NCBI GenBank assembly: GCA_016717325.1 | Contig: JADKFV010000009.1 | Span: 1 to 64,000, forward strand | Reading direction: 5' to 3' | DNA from: Bacteroidota bacterium | Lineage (GTDB): Bacteria > Bacteroidota > Bacteroidia > AKYH767-A > OLB10 | Length of the DNA stretch: 64,000 nt | In this document: piece by piece, positions 25,830 through 33,709 of the stretch | How positions within the stretch are numbered: the first letter of the stretch is position 1 | Layout of the letters: each line of letters starts with the position of its first letter | Notes under the pieces: model-generated | Databases searched by the model: none | Told to the model about the DNA's origin: nothing | Seen by the model: the letters and a program-made list of their open reading frames with translations, nothing else | Made by a program: the position numbers and the translations under genes

Positions 25830-27341
25830 ATGAAAACACTCTATAGAATTTCAATATGGTTTATTTTTTTGGGAGCATTTAAAACTTCGCATGCACAATT
25901 AATGACGAACAATGATATTAATATAACCATTCAATCAGGTGTTCAATTAACTATAAAGGGCGATATAAAAAATCAAAATTCAACTGTTATAGAAAACAAC
26001 GGTATTATTTGCCTAAGTGGCAATTGGCAAAATGATGCTGTAACAAATTGCTTTGGCACTTCGCAGGGTACTGTTATTCTAAATGGAACCAACCAAAGTA
26101 TTTCAGGTACTTCAACTACTGCTTTTAATAGCTTAGTGTTACAAGGTAGCGGAACAACAACTTTATTTTCTAATATTTCATGTGGTGGAAATTATGTTTC
26201 ACCTGCAGGAATTTTAGATATTGGCAATACAGTATTAGATTTAAATTCTAAAGCAATTGAAATAAAAAACGATGCCGTAAATGCCATTGGCTCAGCAACG
26301 GGTTACATAATAAGTGAGGATACTGATAACAGTGCTAAAATAGTATGGTCAATTAATTCAGCTTTAGGTCAGCACACAATTCCCTTTGGAAATTTAACCG
26401 GAACAAAAATTCCATTAGTCTTTAACTTAACTGCAGGCAATGCAGGCGATGTAGCATTTAGTACATACGCTACTAACGCCAATAATTTACCATTGCCTCT
26501 TTCCCCTACTTTGGTTACTCATGTAAGGAACAACAGTGGAATTGACAACAGCGCTAATACCGTTGATAGGTTTTGGCAAATTGACGCTTCAGGAAGTCCT
26601 ACAGCATCATTGACATTTAGTTATGCCAGTAATGAAAATGCTGCAAATGGAAATAGTAATATGGTAGCACAGCGATGGGTTAATCCTGCATTAGGTTGGG
26701 CATTACCCTCACCGGGCCAAACTTACCCCAATGCACAAAGTGTATTGGTAAGCAATGTAACTGCTTTTGGTCCGTGGGCCATTTCAAATATTTTTTCGCC
26801 ATTACCAATCGACTTGATATCATTTACTGCCAAGCCCGTAGATAACGAAAAAGTGATTTGTGATTGGGCAACTGCTACGGAACAATCAAATGATTATTTC
26901 AATGTTGAACGAAGCAAAAATGGGAGTGATTTCAATTCCATAGGTATTGTTGATGGTGCCGGCACTTCCAATCAAACGCAGCAATACATGTTTATTGATA
27001 ACAATCCTTACTCAGGAATTTCCTATTACAGGTTAAAGCAAACTGATTTTAATGGGAACGTTAGCTACAGTGCAGTAAGAAAAGTAAGTATGAAAGATGA
27101 TGATTTTAATATAGTAGTATATCCAAATCCTGTAATTGATTTTGTAACTGTTACTTTCAGTAAAAACCATAATGCACAAATAGCCATTACAGATTTAACC
27201 GGCAAAGTAATTAAGCAAGTGCAAAGCGATAGTGAACAAATACAATTAGATTTTACCAATTTAAATTCAGGAAGTTATTTTATTGTTGCCGACAGTAGTA
27301 ACAGTAGCACTCGAAAAACTATTAAAGTTGTAAAGCAGTAG
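25830..27341 (+). CDS. T9SS-sorted secreted protein
   Basis: A 503-residue exported protein: signal peptide (KTLYRISIWFIFLGAFKTSHAQ), a beta-rich N-terminal half of the type seen in polymorphic outer-surface proteins (INITIQSGVQLTIKGDIKNQ, LNGTNQSISGTSTTAFNSLV), a conserved bridge LPIDLISFTAKPVDNEKVIC then a fibronectin-like WATATEQSNDYFNVERSKNG region, and a T9SS type A sorting domain (IVVYPNPVIDFVTVTFSKN ... NSGSYFIVADSS). It starts 42 bp after the YadA-head-like gene and is probably co-transcribed. Its sorting domain is closely similar to that of the protein at 22018 (both contain GKVIKQVQ or GKIIKQVQ), suggesting shared ancestry of the cargo tails within this regulon. Confidence 0.87.
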   Translation: MKTLYRISIWFIFLGAFKTSHAQLMTNNDINITIQSGVQLTIKGDIKNQNSTVIENNGIICLSGNWQNDAVTNCFGTSQGTVILNGTNQSISGTSTTAFNSLVLQGSGTTTLFSNISCGGNYVSPAGILDIGNTVLDLNSKAIEIKNDAVNAIGSATGYIISEDTDNSAKIVWSINSALGQHTIPFGNLTGTKIPLVFNLTAGNAGDVAFSTYATNANNLPLPLSPTLVTHVRNNSGIDNSANTVDRFWQIDASGSPTASLTFSYASNENAANGNSNMVAQRWVNPALGWALPSPGQTYPNAQSVLVSNVTAFGPWAISNIFSPLPIDLISFTAKPVDNEKVICDWATATEQSNDYFNVERSKNGSDFNSIGIVDGAGTSNQTQQYMFIDNNPYSGISYYRLKQTDFNGNVSYSAVRKVSMKDDDFNIVVYPNPVIDFVTVTFSKNHNAQIAITDLTGKVIKQVQSDSEQIQLDFTNLNSGSYFIVADSSNSSTRKTIKVVKQ

Positions 27342-27394
27342 TTGTTAGTAGTTGTGCTATGTACCAATCACACTGCTGAGCAAAATGATGTATA

Positions 27395-27443
27395 AAGCAC
27401 TCAATGCTAAGTGCTCAAAGCTCGCAGCTAAAAACTCAAGGCC
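27395..27443. repeat. AGC-type dispersed repeat, patch R3
   Basis: Imperfect units (GTGCTCAAAGCTCGCAGCTA then AAAACTCAAGGCC) just upstream of promoter P3. Same family as R1, R2, R4-R6. Confidence 0.68.
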
Positions 27444-27456
27444 TACGCAAAAAACC

Positions 27457-27527
27457 ACACTTCAGTTCAAAAGCACTACACTTCGCATTACAAAAATTTT
27501 AATCGCAATAATGAAGATGCACATTTG
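27457..27527 (+). promoter_or_regulatory. LytTR-type promoter P3
   Basis: Direct repeats ACACTTCAG (27457) and ACACTTCGC (27478), 21 bp apart, with -7 element CACATTTG (TTTG at 27524) 46 bp after the second repeat. The spacer TTCAAAAGCACT is almost identical to that of P2. Confidence 0.82.
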
Positions 27528-27557
27528 TGCCATCAAAAAATACAAACATTAAAAATT

Positions 27558-27878
27558 ATGAGTATAGAAACTAAAAAGCCATCAAAAAATTTTGTCTTCA
27601 ACAGCATCAAAGAAGATAAAAACGCAAATCGCAAATCGCATGCACTCGACATACTGTTTGGTTTATTGCTGGTAGCTATGTGTGCTTTGCTTATGAGCCT
27701 CACAAATGCTGAAAACAAAAAAAGCAATACAATATTAAACGAAGCAAAAGGGGATGTTTTAAAAAAGGCAACTGTTTCAGAAACAGAGCTAAATTCGTTT
27801 TCGAACAACAAAGATTTTTTAAAATTGTATTACAAAAATCAAATCAATAAAAAGCGAAATCGACAAATTATAAATTAA
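27558..27878 (+). CDS. small single-pass membrane protein sharing an N-terminal leader with the YadA-head-like adhesin
   Basis: A 106-residue protein with a polar N-terminus (SIETKKPSKNFVFNSIKEDK), one hydrophobic segment (LDILFGLLLVAMCALLMSLT) and a charged Lys/Asn-rich C-terminus. Its first ~55 residues parallel those of the adhesin at 22827: both have (R/K)NF(I/V)F(E/N)S(Y/I)K followed by a basic stretch and a single membrane segment, and both start in the context AAAAATTATGA. It could be a reduced paralogue that kept only the export leader, or a regulatory small protein. The ATG at 27558 is preferred over an upstream in-frame ATG that overlaps the -7 box. It forms a two-gene unit with the next ORF. 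Function unknown. Confidence 0.72.
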   Translation: MSIETKKPSKNFVFNSIKEDKNANRKSHALDILFGLLLVAMCALLMSLTNAENKKSNTILNEAKGDVLKKATVSETELNSFSNNKDFLKLYYKNQINKKRNRQIIN

Positions 27879-27885
27879 TCAAATC

Positions 27886-28515
27886 ATGAAATTTTTACTC
27901 TGCATAATTTCAATTCTAATAATGAACAACGAAGCATTTTCGCAACAAAAAGTAGAAGGCGTTTATACCTTAAAAGGAGTTCATGATATGGCAGCTGCAT
28001 TTTACTTTTCAGCTGATGGTAAATTTCAATTTGAATATTTTTATGGTGCAGTTGATCGCATGGCGCAGGGCACTTATACAGTTATTGGCGATACCCTAAA
28101 ATTAAAAAGCGATAAAGAAGCCGGAAAGGATTTTACGGTTGAAAAGCAATCTCAAAAAAGAAAAGGATATACTATAATCATAAACGATAAAAACCCTGTA
28201 CTAATAAATCGTGTACGCTGCATTTTTATAAAAGGAGACATAACCGTTTACGAAGATATTACCGACAAAACCGGCAAACTTGTAACAGAAAAAATTGATT
28301 GCGATAAAATTTATTTGCTACATCCAATTTATCCTGACATTGCAACTATTATTAAGGATGAAAACAACAGCAATAATTATTTTGAAGTTACACTTAACCC
28401 ATCATTACAACAAGTCAGTTTTAATGGGATTGATTTGGTGATAAAAGGAAATACACTTAACTGTCTTCCAAATTATTTTTTACCAATTGAGAATTTAAAA
28501 TTTGAGAGAGAGTAG
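27886..28515 (+). CDS. secreted protein of unknown function
   Basis: A 209-residue protein with a signal peptide (KFLLCIISILIMNNEAFSQ) and a predicted beta-rich body (VEGVYTLKGVHDMAAAFYFS, GTYTVIGDTLKLKSDKEAGK). The segment FYFSADGKFQFEYFYGAVDR resembles lipocalin-like or META-like small beta-barrel envelope proteins, but I cannot assign a family. It begins 7 bp after the small membrane protein and is probably co-expressed from P3. The stop codon abuts a 112-bp inverted-repeat element. Confidence 0.75.
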   Translation: MKFLLCIISILIMNNEAFSQQKVEGVYTLKGVHDMAAAFYFSADGKFQFEYFYGAVDRMAQGTYTVIGDTLKLKSDKEAGKDFTVEKQSQKRKGYTIIINDKNPVLINRVRCIFIKGDITVYEDITDKTGKLVTEKIDCDKIYLLHPIYPDIATIIKDENNSNNYFEVTLNPSLQQVSFNGIDLVIKGNTLNCLPNYFLPIENLKFERE

Positions 28516-28625
28516 CTATTAGCTGCTGGCTTTTAGCTATCGGCTGCCAGCCCTTAGGTACTAATCTAAAATTTTGCAAATTGTTGCTAATGGTTTATTT
28601 AGTCAAAAGCCAGCAGCTAATAGCT
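28514..28625. repeat. 112-bp MITE-like element with perfect 21-bp terminal inverted repeats (R4)
   Basis: The left end (28514-28534, beginning AGCTATTAGCTGCTGGCTTT) is the exact reverse complement of the right end (28605-28625). The 70-bp interior is AT-rich and non-coding. The ends are made of the same AGC-type units as the other patches. The left end overlaps the last bases of the preceding gene's stop codon, suggesting insertion right at the gene end. Confidence 0.82.
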
Positions 28626-28709
28626 CGAAGCTCAAAGCCCACAACTCGCAGCTAAAAATTCACAGCTCAAGGCTCACAGCTAAAAACTAAAAGCTTATAG
28701 CTAACAGCC
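28626..28709. repeat. AGC-type dispersed repeat tail of R4
   Basis: About eight further imperfect units (CGAAGCTCAAAGCC, CGCAGCTAAAAATTC, CTCACAGCTAAAAAC) between the inverted-repeat element and promoter P4, ending in AACAGCCCTCCCCCC. Confidence 0.75.
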
Positions 28710-28717
28710 CTCCCCCC

Positions 28718-28788
28718 ACGCTTCATTTCGAATTTGCCACACTTCAATTTTATTTTTCTTGTTGTAATACATTTTTCAAACATATTTG
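28718..28788 (+). promoter_or_regulatory. LytTR-type promoter P4 (sensor kinase gene)
   Basis: Direct repeats ACGCTTCAT (28718) and ACACTTCAA (28739), 21 bp apart, and -7 element CATATTTG with TTTG at 28785, 46 bp after the second repeat. This would make the kinase autoregulated. Confidence 0.78.
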
Positions 28789-28806
28789 CCTGATTAATAT
28801 GCACGG

Positions 28807-31800
28807 GTGAAAAAGGTTATTTCCATATTTCTATTTGCCTTATGTTGTTTTATAACACATGGTCAGCAATCAGACCGGCTACAACTTGTTGAGCAAAAAT
28901 TGCCATCGTGTTTTAATGACGTATCGCACTATGGATCTATAAAAGATATTTATCAAGACAGCAAAGGTTTTATTTGGATTTCGTCATCACAAGGATTGGC
29001 TAGGTATGATGGATATGAATTTAAATATTTCAAACACGACAAAAACAATCCACACAGTATAGCCAATTCGATTACCTGTTATACGCTGGAAGACAGCAAA
29101 GGCAATTTATGGTTTGGGCTGATTTCCGGAGGAATTAGCTGCTACAATCCATTAACAAATTCTTTTAAAAACTATAACACTAAAAGCATTTTATCCTCAT
29201 CAAATGATCCAATAATGGCCTTATACATTGATCAAAAGGATGAGGTTTGGTTTTCCATCGGTTATAAAGGATTAAGTCATTTAAATAAAGAAAACGGCAC
29301 GTTCGAAACCTGGGATATTGTTACAGCCGAACGATGCCCAAACACGAAACCACATAAGGTTCCATTGCATAATTTTCTGATGGATATTGTAGATAGAGAT
29401 GAAAATAACCTTTGGCTTGGTACACCAGAAGGCCTGTTTTCTTTTAATAAAACAACAAAAGAAATTACGGTAATGCGGCCAAAGCTATCTAAAGACTTGC
29501 ATCACGATGTTTACAATGCAAAATTCATATTTCCAGAAGGTTGCAAAGTATGGATTGGTGGCTGGGGAAGCAGCATTCAATGTTATGACACACTCTCTAA
29601 AACATGGGCTGATTATACTTTTAATCAAGCGAATAAAAATTATACCATTTACAATAGCATGGTGCGTAAAGATGACGATGAGTTTTGGCTTGCAAGTCCC
29701 GAAAAGGGATTAGCCACTTTTAATACAACCTCGTGTACTTTTACATTTTTACAAAGCGACTCAACATACAATAACTTACCAAATGAAACCAACTATTTAG
29801 TTTTTAGTGATAAACAAAAAAACTTATACGTTGTGTATTATTATGACGTCTACTTTTTTAAACAAAAACCAAACTTATTCAGGGAATATAAAATACCAAC
29901 TTATGCAAGCATTAATTCAGGAGTTGAAAGTGTTCATTGTGTTTACGAAGAAAAATCGAAGCGGTATTTATATGCAGGTACTTACAATTCTGCTGGCATA
30001 ATTCGCTGCGACAGAATTACAAATGAAGTAAAACCACTGCAGTTAAAACTCAATAACAATAAAGTGTTTCAACCCTATGTCTTGAAATTATTAGAACGAG
30101 ATTCTGCTTCATTGTGGATGCTTACACCCGATAAATTATATATATACTATTATAACTCAAATAGGTTAACAGTTCCACCGCAGCCTCCTTTGCTCAATCA
30201 ACTTCGAGGCACAAATGGATATGTTACAATGGCTATCGAAGGCGATAAGTTTTTATGGATTGGCACCTCTTATAATGGAATTATAAAGTACGATGTTGAA
30301 ACCGGCAATACGCAGTGTTATGCTAAGGATGAAAAAGATACAGCCCAAATTGGTTCCATTTATATCCAATGCATTGCCGTTGACAAAAAAAATAACCTAT
30401 GGTACGGAAGTACACGCGGTTCATTATTAGCGCGATTTGATGCAACTATTGGTAAAAGCATTTATTATGATAAAAATGGCAATAGTTGTAACGAGTCAAA
30501 TAGTATTCAAACCTATGGAATTTATTCGAGTGGCAACGATGTTTATGCAAGCACCAATAAAGGATTGTTAATTTTTGACATCAGTGGAAAGGATTTCAGG
30601 CTAAAACGAAAGATTGATTCCGACAATGGCTTTGCATCAGATTATATTGGAATTGGGTGTAAAGAAAATGACAGCTTGCTTTGGATAAATACAACTAATG
30701 GAATTATTTTGTATAATCTCAATAGTAACCTTTACGACATATTTAATAGAGATGATGGTTTAAAGAATTATGCCAACAGTATTTTTTCATCAAATGCAGG
30801 CACTTTGTTTGTTAGTGCCATGAATTTTTTTTATGAATACCTGCCTAATGTTAAGCAGAATAAGACCAAAGCTTTAGCGCCAGTACTTACTTCATTCAAA
30901 ATAAATGAAGACGATATAAATTTTAATGCATCTTTTAAAAATGAAAACAAAATAACAATTGAACCAGCTTACAGTTTTTTTACGGTTTCGTTTGCAAGCC
31001 TCGACTTTTCCAATGCCCCCGAAATTAAGTACAGTTACATGCTCGAAGGTTTCAGTAAAAACTGGATTGATGCTGGCGACAGGCGTTATGCAACATTTTC
31101 AAACTTAAGCGGAGGTAGCTATATTTTGAAACTGCGCGCTACACTTGATAATGGTGCAAATTTTAGCAGGGTAACATCTATTCCAATTTACATCGAAACA
31201 ATTTATTATAAGTCTTGGTGGTTTCGTTTAATTACTGCTTTAACATTGTCATTTGTGCTCTTCTCAATTTATAAATACCGCATCAAACAAAAACAAGCAA
31301 TAGACGAACTGAATAGCCGCGCACAACTTTTAGAAAAAGAAAAATCGGTAGTACAGTATGAAAATTTAAAACAACAGCTCAATCCGCATTTTCTTTTTAA
31401 TTCACTTACGTCACTTAGCAGCCTGATAACTGTTGATCCAAAAATAGCACGCCAATTTGTGGACCAGATGAGTAAAATTTATCGCTATATTTTAAAGAGC
31501 AGCGATAATGAAACCGTGCCGCTTATCAATGAAATAAACTTTGCCACCACTTATGTAAAGCTACAGCAAACACGGTTTTCAAAAGGCTTTGAAGTCCACA
31601 TAAATGTTGATGAAGAATTTTATGACAGAAAAATTGTTCCTGTTACAATTCAAAACATGATTGAAAATGCTATTAAACATAACATCATTGATGAAGAATC
31701 TCCATTAGTAATTGAGATATTTGTAGAGGATGAATATTTAGTTGTGAAAAATAATTTGCAGAAAAAAAATGTTGTAGAAGCATCAAACAAAGTAGGTCTC

Positions 31801-31896
31801 GAAAAAATGATAACGCTCTATAAATATTTAATTGATAAACCGATAATTATAAAAGAAGCGAACGAAAAATTTGAAATTAGAATACCGTTGATATGA
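28807..31896 (+). CDS. two-component sensor histidine kinase, Reg_prop/Y_Y_Y sensor with LytS-type kinase domain
   Basis: A 1029-residue membrane sensor. Signal peptide (KKVISIFLFALCCFITHGQ); a periplasmic beta-propeller of Reg_prop repeats (IKDIYQDSKGFIWISSSQGL, LEDSKGNLWFGLISGGISCY); a Y_Y_Y domain (YSYMLEGFSKNWIDAGDRRY); a transmembrane segment around residues 800-825; and a LytS/His_kinase domain with phospho-acceptor His861 in QLNPHFLFNSLTSL and N-box VTIQNMIENAIKHN. The start is GTG, overlapped by a three-codon frame ATG CAC GGG TGA. Either this is translational coupling, or one G is missing and the true start is ATG at 28799. The propeller resembles carbohydrate-sensing hybrid kinases, but this one has a separate LytTR regulator at 32446. 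Probably autoregulated through P4. Confidence 0.92.
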   Translation: MKKVISIFLFALCCFITHGQQSDRLQLVEQKLPSCFNDVSHYGSIKDIYQDSKGFIWISSSQGLARYDGYEFKYFKHDKNNPHSIANSITCYTLEDSKGNLWFGLISGGISCYNPLTNSFKNYNTKSILSSSNDPIMALYIDQKDEVWFSIGYKGLSHLNKENGTFETWDIVTAERCPNTKPHKVPLHNFLMDIVDRDENNLWLGTPEGLFSFNKTTKEITVMRPKLSKDLHHDVYNAKFIFPEGCKVWIGGWGSSIQCYDTLSKTWADYTFNQANKNYTIYNSMVRKDDDEFWLASPEKGLATFNTTSCTFTFLQSDSTYNNLPNETNYLVFSDKQKNLYVVYYYDVYFFKQKPNLFREYKIPTYASINSGVESVHCVYEEKSKRYLYAGTYNSAGIIRCDRITNEVKPLQLKLNNNKVFQPYVLKLLERDSASLWMLTPDKLYIYYYNSNRLTVPPQPPLLNQLRGTNGYVTMAIEGDKFLWIGTSYNGIIKYDVETGNTQCYAKDEKDTAQIGSIYIQCIAVDKKNNLWYGSTRGSLLARFDATIGKSIYYDKNGNSCNESNSIQTYGIYSSGNDVYASTNKGLLIFDISGKDFRLKRKIDSDNGFASDYIGIGCKENDSLLWINTTNGIILYNLNSNLYDIFNRDDGLKNYANSIFSSNAGTLFVSAMNFFYEYLPNVKQNKTKALAPVLTSFKINEDDINFNASFKNENKITIEPAYSFFTVSFASLDFSNAPEIKYSYMLEGFSKNWIDAGDRRYATFSNLSGGSYILKLRATLDNGANFSRVTSIPIYIETIYYKSWWFRLITALTLSFVLFSIYKYRIKQKQAIDELNSRAQLLEKEKSVVQYENLKQQLNPHFLFNSLTSLSSLITVDPKIARQFVDQMSKIYRYILKSSDNETVPLINEINFATTYVKLQQTRFSKGFEVHINVDEEFYDRKIVPVTIQNMIENAIKHNIIDEESPLVIEIFVEDEYLVVKNNLQKKNVVEASNKVGLEKMITLYKYLIDKPIIIKEANEKFEIRIPLI

Positions 31897-31902
31897 AGTT
31901 AA

Positions 31903-31985
31903 TGACTGTTAGTTTTTAGCTATTAGCTTTTGGCTGTTAGCTATTAGAATTTGGCCAATAGCTAATAGCTAACAGCTTATAGCCA
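31903..31985. repeat. AGC-type repeat patch R5 with a perfect 15-bp hairpin
   Basis: GCTGTTAGCTATTAG (31933-31947) is perfectly complementary to CTAATAGCTAACAGC (31962-31976), with a 14-nt loop. It lies immediately after the kinase stop codon and marks the left boundary of the four-helix-bundle insertion. No T run follows, so it is not a classical terminator. Confidence 0.8.
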
Positions 31986-32023
31986 ATCTCTTTTCGATAA
32001 GTATAGAATAAAAACATAATAAA

Positions 32024-32431
32024 ATGAAGAATTTTAAGGAGTTGAAAATATGGAAGCAAGGAATTACAATAGCTAAAAAATGTTACATACTTACTGCAAC
32101 ATTTCCAAAACACGAACAGTATAATTTATAGTCACAAATAGTAAGGTGTGGGGTTTCAATTGCAAGTAATATTGCTGAAGGTAGCAGTAGGACAAGTGAA
32201 AAAGATTATGCGAGATTTGTTGAGATTTCACTTGGCTCTGCATTCGAATTACAGACTCAATTAATAATTGCGCAGGAAATCAAAATGGGAGACCAAATAA
32301 TTTTAAATGAACTTTTAAATGAAATTGAGACAGAGCAAAAAATGATTGCTTCATTTTTACGTATTTTAAAAGATAATGAAGTAACCAAAAAGCTAAGGGC
32401 CAAGAGCCAACAGCTAAAAACCAACAGCTAA
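32024..32431 (+). pseudogene. four-helix-bundle protein (23S rRNA IVP/Avd-like family), interrupted by an in-frame TAG
   Basis: The frame reads MKNFKELKIWKQGITIAKKC ... EQYNL, TAG, then SQIVRCGVSIASNIAEGSSR and TSEKDYARFVEISLGSAFEL. This is the hallmark sequence of the four-helix-bundle family found in 23S rRNA intervening sequences and related to the Avd protein of diversity-generating retroelements. The family normally has Thr/Leu-Thr-Ser-Gln at the interrupted point, so a point mutation or a sequencing error produced the stop at 32129-32131 (codon 36). The C-terminus runs into repeat patch R6 (ending AKSQQLKTNS). It sits between a kinase and its regulator, flanked by AGC-type repeats on both sides, and looks like an insertion. 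No reverse transcriptase or rRNA gene is nearby. Confidence 0.78.
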
Positions 32432-32433
32432 AA
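32391..32433. repeat. AGC-type dispersed repeat, patch R6
   Basis: Units AAAAGCTAAGGGCC, AAGAGCCAACAGCTAAAAACC and AACAGCTAAAAAC overlap the 3' end of the four-helix-bundle frame and end 12 bp before the response regulator ATG. Right boundary of the presumed insertion. Confidence 0.72.
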
Positions 32434-32445
32434 ACAAAAAAAAAT

Positions 32446-33219
32446 ATGAAAGCACTAATTGTAGAAGATGAAATATTGATTGCAAAAGAATTGCAAAGCA
32501 AAATCAAATCGGTAGCCGATGATGTTGATATCATTGAAGTATTACCAAGTTTAAAAACAGCAAAAAAATGGTTCATGAATAATGCTGAACCCGATTTGAT
32601 ATTTATGGATATTCAATTGAGCGATGGTATAAGTTTCGAAATTTTTGAAACATATAAACTATCATGCCCCATTGTTTTTACAACAGCTTATGATGAATAT
32701 GCTATGCGGGCATTCAAAGTAAATGGTGTTGATTATTTATTAAAGCCAATTGACGAAGATGAATTGAAGCGCGCCATTGATAAATGCAGAACCATTGTGG
32801 CAAGTGCAAATCCCTACCCAACTGATATTAGTAAAATGGCAGGAGAATTTAAAAGTTCGCCAGGTAGCAATTTACAATTCAAAGAAAAATTTGTTGTCAA
32901 TTTTCGTAATCAATGGTTGCCAATTAATATAAAAGATATTGCATGTTTTATGCGCGATTCGCTCAATTACATTTATACATTTAAAGGCGAATATTATTCA
33001 TTCGATTTCAATACGCTTGAAGAAGTAGAAGAATTGCTTGATCCAAAATTATTTTATCGCGCCAATCGGCAGTTTATTGTGCACATCGATTCCATCAATT
33101 CTATAAAGCCTTTGGAGAATCAAAAATTAACTATTCGATTGAAGGAACCAAATCAAAAATTCGAAATAGATATTAGCCGCGAAAAGGCACCTTCATTTAA
33201 AAAGTGGTTAAACAGATAG
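32446..33219 (+). CDS. LytTR-family response regulator
   Basis: A 257-residue regulator. The receiver domain shows VEDE (acidic pocket), the phospho-acceptor Asp55 in LIFMDIQLSDG, TTAYDEYAMRAF and Lys100 in YLLKPIDEDE. The C-terminal LytTR DNA-binding domain follows (KEKFVVNFRNQWLPINIKDI, YRANRQFIVHIDSINSIKPL). LytTR domains bind pairs of 9-bp direct repeats about 12 bp apart, which is what promoters P1-P4 contain. The gene would be the partner of the LytS-type kinase at 28807, now separated by the 0.55-kb repeat-flanked insertion. No promoter of the P1-P4 type precedes it, so it may rely on read-through from the kinase or on a promoter within the insertion. Confidence 0.93.
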   Translation: MKALIVEDEILIAKELQSKIKSVADDVDIIEVLPSLKTAKKWFMNNAEPDLIFMDIQLSDGISFEIFETYKLSCPIVFTTAYDEYAMRAFKVNGVDYLLKPIDEDELKRAIDKCRTIVASANPYPTDISKMAGEFKSSPGSNLQFKEKFVVNFRNQWLPINIKDIACFMRDSLNYIYTFKGEYYSFDFNTLEEVEELLDPKLFYRANRQFIVHIDSINSIKPLENQKLTIRLKEPNQKFEIDISREKAPSFKKWLNR

Positions 33220-33295
33220 GTGAGTTATTGTCTGGTAGCTATTGAATGAGTATATTTTAAATCAAAAAAGCTAATACAAAATAGCAAAAGAAAAA

Positions 33296-33709
33296 ATGAT
33301 AACTGAAAAACAAATTAGTTTAATTAAACAGAATTGGAATGGCCTTCGTGGTGTAGATCCGGTATTGATTGGAGATGTGTTTTACCGCAAACTATTTCTT
33401 GATGCACCAGCACTAAAAGCCTTATTTAAAACCACATCTGAACAGCAATCAATAAAACTGGTAGAAATGCTAAATGTAATTATTGCCAGATTAGAAAGAA
33501 TAGAAGAATTAAGCGAAGACATAAAACATCTGGCTATACGGCATGTACAATACGGCACAAAGCCCACCCATTACAAACAGGTTGGCATAGCCCTTATTTG
33601 GACATTGAAACAAGCATCTGGCAGCCAATGGAATGCTGAAATTGAAGAAGCCTGGTCGACATGTTACACTCTTCTTTCCAATACAATGATTAATGCAACT
33701 AAAGAATGA
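33296..33709 (+). CDS. single-domain bacterial globin
   Basis: A 137-residue haem-binding globin resembling Vitreoscilla haemoglobin and the haem domain of flavohaemoglobins. The F-helix block IRHVQYGTKPTHYKQVGIAL places the proximal histidine at His83, and the downstream LIWTLKQASGSQWNAEIEEA helix is typical. There is no reductase domain. Such globins bind oxygen or nitric oxide and may protect respiration or detoxify NO. It lies 76 bp downstream of the LytTR regulator on the same strand, so co-transcription is possible, but no functional link is known. Confidence 0.9.
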   Translation: MITEKQISLIKQNWNGLRGVDPVLIGDVFYRKLFLDAPALKALFKTTSEQQSIKLVEMLNVIIARLERIEELSEDIKHLAIRHVQYGTKPTHYKQVGIALIWTLKQASGSQWNAEIEEAWSTCYTLLSNTMINATKE

